The translations under genes and the position numbers were made by a program. This document shows, one piece after another, positions 16,762-24,233 of a stretch of 52,907 nucleotides of DNA. The DNA lies in assembly GCA_009773665.1 (NCBI GenBank), contig WSYE01000012.1:1-52907 (forward strand), in the 5' to 3' direction. The notes beneath the pieces were generated by a model, which was not told where the DNA came from, searched no databases, and saw only the letters and a program-made list of their open reading frames with translations. This DNA is from Desulfovibrionaceae bacterium (lineage in GTDB: Bacteria > Desulfobacterota > Desulfovibrionia > Desulfovibrionales > Desulfovibrionaceae). Position 1 is the stretch's first letter; each line of letters opens with the position of its first letter.

Positions 16762-17559
16762 GTGGATCTGCTCTGCGTTGAAAATCTCGAGGTCGTGTAC
16801 AACGACGTGATCCTGGTGCTCAAAGGCCTGTCGCTCACCTGCGGCGACGGGCGGATCACCGCCCTCCTGGGAGCCAACGGGGCCGGGAAATCCACCACCC
16901 TCAAGGCCATCTCCGGGCTCCTGATGGGCGAGGAAGGCAAGATAACGGACGGGCGCGTGCTCCTGGACGGCGCGCCCATCCACAACCAGCCGCCGGAGCG
17001 CATCGTGCGCGCCGGGGTGTTCCAGGTGATGGAGGGCAGGCGGGTCTTCCAGGACATGACCGTGGAGGAGAATCTGCGCTGCGGCGGCTACACCCGCCCA
17101 GGTTCCGAGCGAGCCGAGTCCCTGGACATGGTCTACGGCTACTTCCCCCGCCTCAAGGAACGCCGCAAACAGCTGGCTGGCTACATGTCCGGCGGGGAGC
17201 AGCAGATGCTGGCCATCGGGCGCGCGCTCATGGCCAAGCCCAGGTTGCTGCTGCTGGACGAGCCGTCGCTGGGGCTGGCTCCGCTGCTGGTGGAGGAGAT
17301 CTTCGAGATAATCGCGCGGGTCAACCGCGAAGCCGGGGCCACGATCCTGCTGGTGGAGCAGAACGCCAGGGCGGCCTTGAACATCGCCCACAACGGCTAC
17401 ATCATGGAAAACGGGCGCATCGTGCTGGAGGGCGAGTCCCAGACGCTGCTGAACAACCCCGACGTCCAGGAGTTCTACCTGGGGCTGTCCCACGGCGGGT
17501 TGAAGCGCGATTACCGTGACGTTAAGCACTACCGCAGGCGCAAACGCTGGCTGGGCTAG
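16762..17559 (+). CDS. livF: Branched-chain-type ABC transporter ATPase (LivF-like)
   Basis: 265-residue second ATPase, start GTG 16762 after GGAGG. Walker A GANGAGKSTTLK, signature MSGGEQQMLAIGRALM, Walker B LLLLDEPSLGLAP, and LVEQNARAAL are intact. A basic C-terminal tail (YRRRKRWLG) extends past the usual LivF end. It completes the set LivG-LivH-LivM-binding protein-LivF. Confidence 0.93.
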   Translation: MDLLCVENLEVVYNDVILVLKGLSLTCGDGRITALLGANGAGKSTTLKAISGLLMGEEGKITDGRVLLDGAPIHNQPPERIVRAGVFQVMEGRRVFQDMTVEENLRCGGYTRPGSERAESLDMVYGYFPRLKERRKQLAGYMSGGEQQMLAIGRALMAKPRLLLLDEPSLGLAPLLVEEIFEIIARVNREAGATILLVEQNARAALNIAHNGYIMENGRIVLEGESQTLLNNPDVQEFYLGLSHGGLKRDYRDVKHYRRRKRWLG

Positions 17560-17592
17560 CCGGATACTTCCACTTCTCCAGAGGAGGACTGA

Positions 17593-18846
17593 ATGACCAT
17601 GGAGCGTCCCTATCACGACGTCGAAACCCTCCCGGCAGCAGAGCGCGAGGCCCTGCTGCTGTCGCGCGTTCAAGAGCTGGCGGCCCACGCCTACGCAAAC
17701 GCCCCTGCGTTTCGCACCCGCATGGACCAGGCCGGACTCGCCCCCGCCGACATAACCGGCATGGACGCCTTCGCGCGCATCCCGGTGCTACGCAAAAAGG
17801 ATTTGATGGCCGCCCAGACCCAGGGCGACCGGTTGGGTGGGCTGATGAGCGTGGATTTCGGGCGGCTTCGCCATGTCTATCAGTCGCCCGGCCCGATCTA
17901 CGACCCCGAGAGCCGCGAGCCTGACTCCTGGGGCTGGACCGAGGCGTTCCACGCTGCCGGGTTCCGCCCGGGCGGCTTGGTGCAGAACACTTTCAGCTAT
18001 CACCTCACCCCGGCGGGCATGATGTTCGAGGAGCCGTTGCATGAGCTCGGCTGTGCCGTGATCCCCGCCGGACCGGGCAACACCCCGGTCCAGATCGAGC
18101 TTTTGTCTCGCCTGCCGGTGACGGGCTTCGTGGGCATGACCAGCTATCTGCGCTCCATCGGCGAGAAGGCGCTGGAGATGGGCCTTGATCCCAGACGGGA
18201 TTTTCGACTTCGGGTGGGGTTCGTGGCCGCCGAGCGGCTCTCCAAGTCGCTGCGCTCCGAGGTGGAGGACATGTTCGGCATGGTTATCCGCCAGGGCTAC
18301 GGCACGGCGGACGTGGGGGCCATCGCCTACGAGTGCCGGGAACTGGGCGGCATGCACGCCACCAGCCGGGGCATTGTGGAGATTTGCGACCCGCAGTCCG
18401 GCCTTCCGGTGGAGGCCGGCGAGATCGGCGAGGTGGTGTTCACGCCTTTCTGCAAGGACTACCCCCTCATCCGGCTGGCCACGGGCGATCTCTCCGCATT
18501 CAACCTGGACGCCTGCCCCTGCGGGCGCACCGCGCCCAAGCTCAGGGGGATCCTTGGCCGCGTGGACGACACGGCAAAGGTCAAGGGGCAGTTCCTCTAC
18601 GTCGCCCAGGTGGCCCAGGCCGTAGCTCATTTCCCGGCGATTTCCGCCTGGCAGGTGGTGGTGGACAACCCCGGCGGCAAGGACAGGCTGCGACTGCGCT
18701 ATGCCCATGGCGCTGACATGGATGAGGACGCACTGAAGGAGCAGTTCCAGGCGCAGTGCAAGTTGCGCCCGGAGTTGGAGGCCTGTGAAGCCGATGATCT
18801 CCAGGAAGGCGGGAAAAAGCTCGTCGACCTTAGAGTCTATGAATGA
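17593..18846 (+). CDS. PaaK-like (phenylacetate-CoA ligase family) protein with altered AMP-binding loop
   Basis: 417 residues, start ATG 17593 behind AGAGGAGGA. It follows PaaK layout: N-terminal YHDVETLP, central GYGTADVGAIAYEC, GEIGEVVFTPFCKDYPLIRL, TGDLSAFNLDACPCGRTAPK, ILGRVDDTAKVKGQFLYVAQ and a C-terminal ACT-like small domain. The glycine-rich A3 loop (normally SSGTTGKP) is replaced by QSPGPIYDPES at about residue 97. Such SPG-type variants occur in anaerobes and their substrate is unsettled. As the last gene of the importer cluster it may act with, or on the same acid as, the acyl-CoA synthetase. Confidence 0.85.
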   Translation: MTMERPYHDVETLPAAEREALLLSRVQELAAHAYANAPAFRTRMDQAGLAPADITGMDAFARIPVLRKKDLMAAQTQGDRLGGLMSVDFGRLRHVYQSPGPIYDPESREPDSWGWTEAFHAAGFRPGGLVQNTFSYHLTPAGMMFEEPLHELGCAVIPAGPGNTPVQIELLSRLPVTGFVGMTSYLRSIGEKALEMGLDPRRDFRLRVGFVAAERLSKSLRSEVEDMFGMVIRQGYGTADVGAIAYECRELGGMHATSRGIVEICDPQSGLPVEAGEIGEVVFTPFCKDYPLIRLATGDLSAFNLDACPCGRTAPKLRGILGRVDDTAKVKGQFLYVAQVAQAVAHFPAISAWQVVVDNPGGKDRLRLRYAHGADMDEDALKEQFQAQCKLRPELEACEADDLQEGGKKLVDLRVYE

Positions 18847-19163
18847 TTCCGATGGAACCAAGCCTTCATGGTCTCAGCTTGCATTTGTTTGCCTCTTTGG
18901 CAGCTCGAAACGCTTCCATGGAGCCCATGCAGGTTTCCCATCTCTCAGCCGCCCCCTTTGTTTTTTTTGGGGGGTGTGGATTGCTTTAGGCGAGAACAGC
19001 GGCACATCCCCAGGAGGGTGCACTATCGGTTTATTTCGTGTCGTCCGTCACCTTGGGCTCCGGCTTCCCGGCCCAGCAGCATGAGAGGTCAGACATATAA
19101 ATTTGATCTCGAAGGCAAAGGGGAAAGCCTGATCCAGAGGCAGGCAGAAAGTGCTCAGGATGC

Positions 19164-19189
19164 GGCCTGGGCTATCCAGGCCCCCTTTT
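19164..19189 (+). terminator. Rho-independent terminator
   Basis: Stem GGCCTGG / CCAGGCC with 5-nt loop GCTAT, followed by CCCTTTTG. It lies 318 bp past the PaaK-like stop codon and may end the importer transcript or a short independent transcript. Confidence 0.6.
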
Positions 19190-19320
19190 GCCTAGATAGG
19201 GGCTAGGATGCGTCCTGCCCGCACAGGTCGTTGTTTACGAGGTGTGATCGAACTGACCGGGGACTTGCGTCTAAAGACAATGAACGGCCCAAAATTACCA
19301 CCAAACAAATGGACCTAGAG

Positions 19321-19363
19321 GGACAAAAACGGACAAACCCGAACTATCACTAGTCCGGGTTTG
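19321..19363 (-). terminator. Terminator of the tRNA-Leu transcript
   Basis: Stem CAAACCCG / CGGGTTTG (14-nt loop), followed on the minus strand by TCCGTTTTTGTCC, about 50 bp after the tRNA 3' end. Confidence 0.65.
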
Positions 19364-19415
19364 CATGATTTTCCAGGGGTTTAAGGCTTTATATGGCCTT
19401 CCCTGGACTAACGGA

Positions 19416-19502
19416 TGGTGCCGAAGAGGGGACTCGAACCCCTATGGGCTTTCGCCCGCCACCCCCTCAAGATGGTGTGTCTACCAGTTCCACCACTTCG
19501 GC
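19416..19502 (-). tRNA. tRNA-Leu (anticodon GAG)
   Basis: 87-nt class II tRNA on the minus strand. The acceptor GCCGAAG / CTTCGGC, D-arm TGGTAGACA, anticodon stem CCATC / GGTGG with loop TTGAGGG (GAG), a long variable arm, T-loop GGTTCGAGTCCC and encoded ACCA are visible. It lies just upstream of secG in the tpiA-secG-tRNA direction, the arrangement seen in many bacteria. Confidence 0.95.
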
Positions 19503-19519
19503 AAATATCGTCAAAGGTC

Positions 19520-19873
19520 TTACTGCTTCTGTTCAGCCGGGGTCTTCTGTTCCTCGAAGAGGGTCTGCCCAGGCTTCTTGTTCTCGGCGGGGGCGGCCTT
19601 CTGCTCGATGGGAGCGCCTTCCATCACGGAAGTGTCAGGCTTTGCACCCTTGCCGGTGTAGGAGTTGTACGCCAGGGAGGTGATCAGGAAAACCGCGCCG
19701 AACACGGCGGTCAGTTTCACCAGAAGTCCCCCTGCACCGGAGCTGCCGAAAACCGACCCGCTGCCGCCGCCGAAGATCACTCCCATGCCTTCCTTGCCGG
19801 ACTGAAGAAGAACCAGCACGACGAGCATGACACAGGCGATGATATGAATCGTAGCGATAAGAGTGTCCAACAC
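19520..19873 (-). CDS. secG: Preprotein translocase subunit SecG
   Basis: 117-residue inner-membrane protein that assists SecYE. It has two transmembrane helices (TLIATIHIIACVMLVVLVLL and a second ~52-70), the conserved LLQSGKEGMGVIFGGGSGSV loop, and a charged Lys/Glu/Gln-rich C-tail longer than in E. coli. The start is GTG 19873 after GGAGA, or TTG one codon later. It follows tpiA by 30 bp on the same strand and is probably co-transcribed. Confidence 0.95.
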   Translation of the reverse strand: MLDTLIATIHIIACVMLVVLVLLQSGKEGMGVIFGGGSGSVFGSSGAGGLLVKLTAVFGAVFLITSLAYNSYTGKGAKPDTSVMEGAPIEQKAAPAENKKPGQTLFEEQKTPAEQKQ

Positions 19874-19903
19874 TGTCTCCGATACTTTGTACGAGCGCCG
19901 CTT

Positions 19904-20659
19904 TTAAGCAGCGACAATCTTTGAAAAGCTGTCCGCGCTCAGGGATGAGCCTCCTACCAAGACACCGTCGACATTGTCAAGCAACAAAATTTCAGAAGCG
20001 TTCTCCGGCTTCACGGAACCGCCGTAAAGAATGCGCATCTGCTGGGCTGCCTGACCGAACTTCTCCAACAATATGGAGCGCACCAGGGCGTGCGCGGCGA
20101 GGATTTCCTTAGGCCCGGCGGTAAGTCCGGTTCCGATGGCCCAGACGGGCTCGTAAGCCACGGTCAGGCGCTCAGGCGCAACATCAAGAGGAACTTCGGC
20201 CAGACCCAGTTCCATCTGGCGGCGCACCACTTCCTCAAGCCTGCCTTCCTTGCGCTCGTCAATGGTCTCCCCAACGCACAGAATCATGCCCAGGCCGCGT
20301 TCCAGTCCGCAGGTCACCTTCTTGCCCACGAACTCGTCAGACTCGCCCAGGATGTGCCTGCGCTCGGAATGTCCGGCCAGTGCGTAGGTGCAGCCCATGT
20401 CAGTGAGCATGTCAGGGGCGATCTCGCCGGTGAAGGCTCCCTGCATGGAGGGGAAGAAGTTCTGGCCGCCCAGGGCGAATCCCGGAACCTTCTTGATGGC
20501 CTTGCGCACGCTGCGCAGGGCCGTGAAAGGCGGAACGATCAGCACCTCGCGGTCCTCGGGCAGAACGCCCTTCAGGGCCTTTACCAGGGCTTCGGCGGTG
20601 TCGCGCGCTTCGGAGTGAAGCTTGTACATCTTCCAGTTGGCGGCCATCAGCTTTTTCAT
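19904..20659 (-). CDS. tpiA: Triosephosphate isomerase
   Basis: 251-residue TIM-barrel enzyme interconverting dihydroxyacetone phosphate and glyceraldehyde 3-phosphate. The N-terminus [12 protein letters not shown] holds the Asn/Lys active-site residues, GHSERR the catalytic His, [11 protein letters not shown] the catalytic Glu and loop 6, and [12 protein letters not shown] / LVGGSSL the phosphate site. The start ATG 20659 overlaps the stop of pgk (ATGA), so translation is coupled to pgk. That matters because pgk is broken just upstream. Length is normal. Confidence 0.96.
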   Translation of the reverse strand: MKKLMAANWKMYKLHSEARDTAEALVKALKGVLPEDREVLIVPPFTALRSVRKAIKKVPGFALGGQNFFPSMQGAFTGEIAPDMLTDMGCTYALAGHSERRHILGESDEFVGKKVTCGLERGLGMILCVGETIDERKEGRLEEVVRRQMELGLAEVPLDVAPERLTVAYEPVWAIGTGLTAGPKEILAAHALVRSILLEKFGQAAQQMRILYGGSVKPENASEILLLDNVDGVLVGGSSLSADSFSKIVAA

Positions 20660-21776
20660 TTTCCGCACTCCCTCAGGGCTTTGAATGCCGGCAGTTCCTT
20701 GCCTTCCATGAATTCCAGAGACGCGCCGCCCCCGGTGGAGATGAAGCTCATCTTGTCGGAGAGACCCGAGGCGTGCACGGCTGCGTCGGTGTCTCCGCCG
20801 CCGATCACGGTCACGGCGTGACCACGGTCTTGGCCGCATCAAGGGACTTGCCGAACAGTTGCACGGAGGCGGGACCGATGTCCAGGGCCATAGCGTCCTT
20901 GGGGATGTCCTTGGCGTCCACGGTGGCGCTGGCGGTCATCTCGCTTAAGGGCTTGCCCGCGTCCAGGCTCACCACGAAATCAACCGGCAGGACGATGCGC
21001 ACGCCCTTCTTGGCGGCAATTTCCAGGATGCGCCGGGCTTCGCCCAGGAGATCGTCCTCTACCAAGGACTTGCCCACTTCCAGGCCCTGGGCCTTCAGGA
21101 AGGTGTTGGCCATGGCTCCGCCGATGACCAGCTCGTCCACCTTGCCCAGCAGATGCTCCAGCACCGCGAGCTTGGAGGACACCTTGGCCCCGCCCGTCAC
21201 GGCCACGTAGGGGCGAACGGGGTTCTCCAGGGCCTTGCCCAGGAACTCCCATTCGCGCTTGAGCAGAAGCCCCCCGCAGCAGGCCGCCATTTCGGCAGGC
21301 AGGCCTGACACCGAGGCGTGCGGGCGGTGGGCCGTGCCAAAGGCATCGTTCACGTAGACCTCGCCCATCTTGGACAGGGCTTTGGCGAACTCCGGGTCGC
21401 CCTTGGACTCGCCCGGATGGAAGCGCAGGTTCTCAAGCAGGAGCACCTCGCCGGGTTTGAGCGCGGCTGCCATGGCCTCAACCTCGGGGCCGATGCAATC
21501 CGGGGCGAAAGCCACAGGGCGCCCCAGCAGCTCGGAGAGGCGCTTGGCGGCGGGGGCCAGGCTGAATTTGGGGTCTGGCTCGCCTTTGGCCTTGCCCAGG
21601 TGCGAACAGAGCACCAGCGACGCCCCCTTGGAGAGCGCCAGTTCGAGCGTGGGCAGGCTGGCGGCGATGCGGGTGTCGTCGGTGATTTCACTGCCGTTCA
21701 TGGGGACGTTGTAATCCACGCGGATGACAAGGCGCTTGCCTGTGATATCCATCTCGTCCAAAAAGCGCATGGGCAT
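20656..21776 (-). pseudogene. pgk: Phosphoglycerate kinase with internal out-of-frame deletion
   Basis: Glycolytic/gluconeogenic kinase (1,3-bisphosphoglycerate + ADP). The start is ATG 21776 (MPMRFLDEMDITGKRLVIRV) after AAAGGAG. The frame is good through substrate motifs (DYNVPM, LCSHLGKAKGEPD, LLLENLRFHPGESKGD, YVNDAFGTAHRPHAS, VAVTGGAKVSSK) to DAAKTVV, then hits TGA at 20811. The C-terminal end ([20 protein letters not shown], then [20 protein letters not shown]) follows at once in another frame to a stop at 20656. About 30 residues, including the invariant WNGPMGxFE nucleotide/Mg segment, are missing at ~20815. The truncated product would be 321 residues and inactive by family knowledge. 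A 15-bp palindrome (GGTCACGGCGTGACC) marks the junction. Confidence 0.88.
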
Positions 21777-21939
21777 GGAACGCTCCTTTCCCAGGATCAT
21801 TTGGTGAACACAACAAGCGGACGCCTCACGGCGTCTGGCCATGGGAGCAACCGGCGCACCGTGGCGCGGTGCACGCAAGTCAGGTAGATTCCGGTGTCTC
21901 CGGTCTGCCGCAAGCGAAGACCGGAACGGGAGGCGGCGT

Positions 21940-22512
21940 TCAGTCCGTCCGGGAGGGGGCCGTTTCCAGGTCCAGGCGCATGATGATGGCGTCTTCCCGG
22001 TTATCCGGGTAATAGCGCCTGCGCACGCCCACTTCCTCGAAGCCGAAAGCCGTGTACAGGCTCTGGGCAGGGATATTGGACCGCCGCACTTCCAAATACC
22101 CGCGTTTTATGCCCATCTTGCGACAAAGATGCAAGACGTGGGAAAGCATGCGCTGGCCGTGGCCTTGGCGGCGATTGGACGGATGCACAGCGATATTGAG
22201 GATTTCCATCTCCCAGGCGGCGGCGAACAGCGTCAGATATCCGACGAGTTCTTGCCCCTCGCGGATACCGAACAGGTGGAAGGGCTCGTTGCCGATCACG
22301 GTTTCATACTGTTTGGCGGACCAGGGAACGGAGAAGCACAAGCGCTCCAGGGCCACCAGGGCCGGGATGTCGCACTTGCCGAGTTCCACGGGCATGCCCG
22401 CCGCGACTGGCATGCATTGTTTGGCTTCGGTCCAGCCTGAAACGCGCGGCATATCCTGCTCCGATGTGTCGCCGCAGGGAGCGGCTTCTGGATTTTCTGG
22501 CAGGCTTGTCAT
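21940..22512 (-). CDS. rimI: Ribosomal-protein-alanine N-acetyltransferase (RimI family)
   Basis: GNAT-fold enzyme acetylating a protein N-terminus, classically ribosomal protein bS18. Motifs: ALERLCFSVPWSAKQYETVI, VGYLTLFAAAWEMEILNIAV, HPSNRRQGHGQRML (acetyl-CoA loop), and EVRRSNIPAQSLYTAFGFEE. 190 residues from ATG 22512. A better ribosome site (GGAG) precedes an in-frame ATG at 22452, which would give 170 residues, closer to the family length. It is encoded divergently from the Nudix-like gene with a gap of about 40 bp. Confidence 0.9.
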   Translation of the reverse strand: MTSLPENPEAAPCGDTSEQDMPRVSGWTEAKQCMPVAAGMPVELGKCDIPALVALERLCFSVPWSAKQYETVIGNEPFHLFGIREGQELVGYLTLFAAAWEMEILNIAVHPSNRRQGHGQRMLSHVLHLCRKMGIKRGYLEVRRSNIPAQSLYTAFGFEEVGVRRRYYPDNREDAIIMRLDLETAPSRTD

Positions 22513-22553
22513 AGCAAAAAGGAAACCATGTTCATAATTTCAAGGTGTTGTTT

Positions 22554-23072
22554 GTGAGTCAGGAAAAACACGCTCCGCATGCGGACGCGCTGCCGGTAGA
22601 AATTGTGGACGACCGGGGACGCCTGCTGGCAGTGGTATCCGCCGGGGAGGCCCATCGTCAATCGCTGCCGCACCGCTCGGTGCTGGTGCTGTTCGTGGAC
22701 CGGGAGCAGAAAATCCTCCTGGCCAAGCGCCCCAAGGATGCGCCAGTGTTCCCATCCCGCTGGGATCTGCCTGCGCGCGGGCATCTTCAGCCGGGCGAGG
22801 CCCACTTCGACGCGGCCCGGCGTCTGGCGGACTCGCTTTTTCCTGCCCAGGGCGGCCTGCCCGCCTTCCAGGCGCGCCTGTCCCCAACCGAGCGCTCGGA
22901 CTTCGAGGCCCTGGCCGTGTACCGCTATCCCGTAGGGTTCCAGAATGATCCCTCAGAGCGCAACATCCTGGCCGTCAGCCACGAAGAGTTGGCCGTTCTG
23001 GCGGCCGACTTCCGGGAACTGCTCACCCCTGCGGTGGTGCAGGCCTTCGAGGCGGGGATTCTGTTCGCCTGA
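22554..23072 (+). CDS. Nudix-fold protein with degenerate Nudix box
   Basis: 172 residues from GTG 22554 (AAGGTG six bases upstream; GTG 22545 is an alternative). The fold pattern fits isopentenyl-isomerase-like Nudix proteins: RSVLVLFVDREQKILLAKRP, FPSRWDLPARGHLQPGEAHF, AARRLADSLF. The box G-x5-E is present (GHLQPGE), but the REUXEE core reads RLADSL, so the metal-binding glutamates are lost. It may bind a nucleotide-like ligand without hydrolysis or use other residues. Divergent from rimI. No operon partner is evident. Confidence 0.75.
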   Translation: MSQEKHAPHADALPVEIVDDRGRLLAVVSAGEAHRQSLPHRSVLVLFVDREQKILLAKRPKDAPVFPSRWDLPARGHLQPGEAHFDAARRLADSLFPAQGGLPAFQARLSPTERSDFEALAVYRYPVGFQNDPSERNILAVSHEELAVLAADFRELLTPAVVQAFEAGILFA

Positions 23073-23123
23073 ATGGGCGGGCGGGCGCCTGCCGTTGTAG
23101 AAGCTTCGGCGGATGGTTGGGCG

Positions 23124-23199
23124 CTTGTTCGTTTGATCGTGCAACGACGGTGCGGGCAGGAAACAAGCAGAGGATGGCTGAATCTTGTTCGTTTGATCG
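23124..23199 (+). repeat. Short direct repeat (CTTGTTCGTTTGATCG x2)
   Basis: The identical 16-bp sequence occurs at 23124-23139 and 23184-23199, each preceded by GGATGG, giving an imperfect ~28-bp repeat with 60-bp period in the gap after the Nudix-like gene. Function unknown. Confidence 0.6.
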
Positions 23200-23236
23200 A
23201 GCGCGGTGGTTCATTCGGGGGAGAAGCCTCCGGCGG

Positions 23237-23319
23237 CCAAAGGGCTGCGCCCTTTGGAAACCCTTATGGGGCAGCGGTTCTTGCCTGACTTGTAGAGAAG
23301 CGCCCCTTATTGGGGGCGC
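23237..23319. terminator. Two hairpins at the convergent gene ends (Nudix-like / suhB)
   Basis: First: CCAAAGGG / CCCTTTGG (23237-23257, 5-nt loop). Second: GCGCCCC / GGGGCGC (23300-23319), followed on the minus strand by TTCTCT just past the suhB stop at 23328. They likely terminate both converging transcripts. The first resembles the intergenic hairpin family also seen at ~29596 and ~52165. Confidence 0.55.
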
Positions 23320-23327
23320 GGCAATAG

Positions 23328-24125
23328 CTAGATCGGCCCCAGGAGTCCGGCTGTAGCGTCGTGCAGCAGTCCGTTGGAGGCCAGGATGGAGCGCGAACGC
23401 AGATGGTACGGCGCTGCCGGGTCGTACTGCGTCACGCGGCCACCTGCCTCAGTGACCAGCAGCCACCCCGCCGCCGTGTCCCAGGGCTTGAGCCCGATCT
23501 CATAGAAGGCGTCGAAGCGCCCCGCCGCCGTGTAGGCCAGGTCCACCGAGGCCGCGCCGGGCCTGCGCACGCCCTGGGTGTTGGCCAGCATGTTCTCCAG
23601 GTCGGCCATGAGGCTGCGCATGTCCTCGCGCACGGTGTAGGGAAAGCCCGTGGCCACGAGAGATTCTTCCAAAGTATCAATTGCCGAGACGGCAATGGGC
23701 TTGCCGTTCAGGAAGGCTCCGCCGCCCAGCACCGCATGGAACATCTCGTTCATCACCGGCACGTTCACGAAACCCAGGACGCTTCGCCCGCCGCTCCACA
23801 GGGCCACGGACGTGGCCACGAAGGGCACGCGGTGCGCGAAGTTGGTGGTGCCGTCCACAGGATCGATGATCCAGGTGAGCTCGCCCGGGTCCAGAGTTTC
23901 GGCTGATTCCTCGGCCAGGAAGGTGGAGCCCGGCAGCACGCGCGACAGACTTTGCTTGAGGGCGGCCTCCACGGCCAGGTCCGTCTCGGTGACCAGGTCG
24001 ATGCGGCCCTTGCGGGTCACCTGGCTGGGGCGGTCCCAGTGATCGCGGATGATGTCCCCGGCGGCTGCCACGGCCTTGATGGCCTCGGCGGCCAGTCCGG
24101 CCAGATCGGTGGTGTTCAGGCGCAT
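23328..24125 (-). CDS. suhB: Inositol monophosphatase family protein
   Basis: 265-residue Mg-dependent phosphatase of the SuhB/IMPase family (myo-inositol phosphate or related sugar phosphate; in E. coli also an rRNA antitermination factor). Metal-binding motifs are intact: LAEESAE (first Glu), WIIDPVDGTTNF (the DPIDGT-type signature), and KPWDTAAGWLLVTEAGG (second signature). The start ATG 24125 (MRLNTTDLAGLAAEA) has only a weak ribosome site; an upstream in-frame ATG at 24209 is less plausible. It lies about 110 bp downstream of mreB on the same strand. Confidence 0.92.
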   Translation of the reverse strand: MRLNTTDLAGLAAEAIKAVAAAGDIIRDHWDRPSQVTRKGRIDLVTETDLAVEAALKQSLSRVLPGSTFLAEESAETLDPGELTWIIDPVDGTTNFAHRVPFVATSVALWSGGRSVLGFVNVPVMNEMFHAVLGGGAFLNGKPIAVSAIDTLEESLVATGFPYTVREDMRSLMADLENMLANTQGVRRPGAASVDLAYTAAGRFDAFYEIGLKPWDTAAGWLLVTEAGGRVTQYDPAAPYHLRSRSILASNGLLHDATAGLLGPI

Positions 24126-24233
24126 GGCTAGTGTGTCGTCCTTAAAAATCCGCCCAGTCAGTTCAAGAACCAACCCCAGAAAACCATTCTTTTTATCATT
24201 GAAAAACATTTCATGTTTTTCAATAACTTGGCG

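Larger units (their letters stand above)
18847..19415. other. Intergenic region between the importer operon and tRNA-Leu
   Basis: About 570 bases. Contents: a plus-strand terminator at 19164-19189, a minus-strand terminator at 19321-19363, and a long inverted repeat TCCAGGG...CCCTGGA (about 19373-19407) just downstream of the tRNA. A 41-codon frame from 19081 (MRGQTYKFDLEGKGESLIQR) has no ribosome site and runs into the terminator, so I do not call it. Confidence 0.5.

Noticed and set aside
19081-19206. 41-codon frame before tRNA-Leu
   Set aside because: No Shine-Dalgarno and it runs straight through a terminator hairpin.
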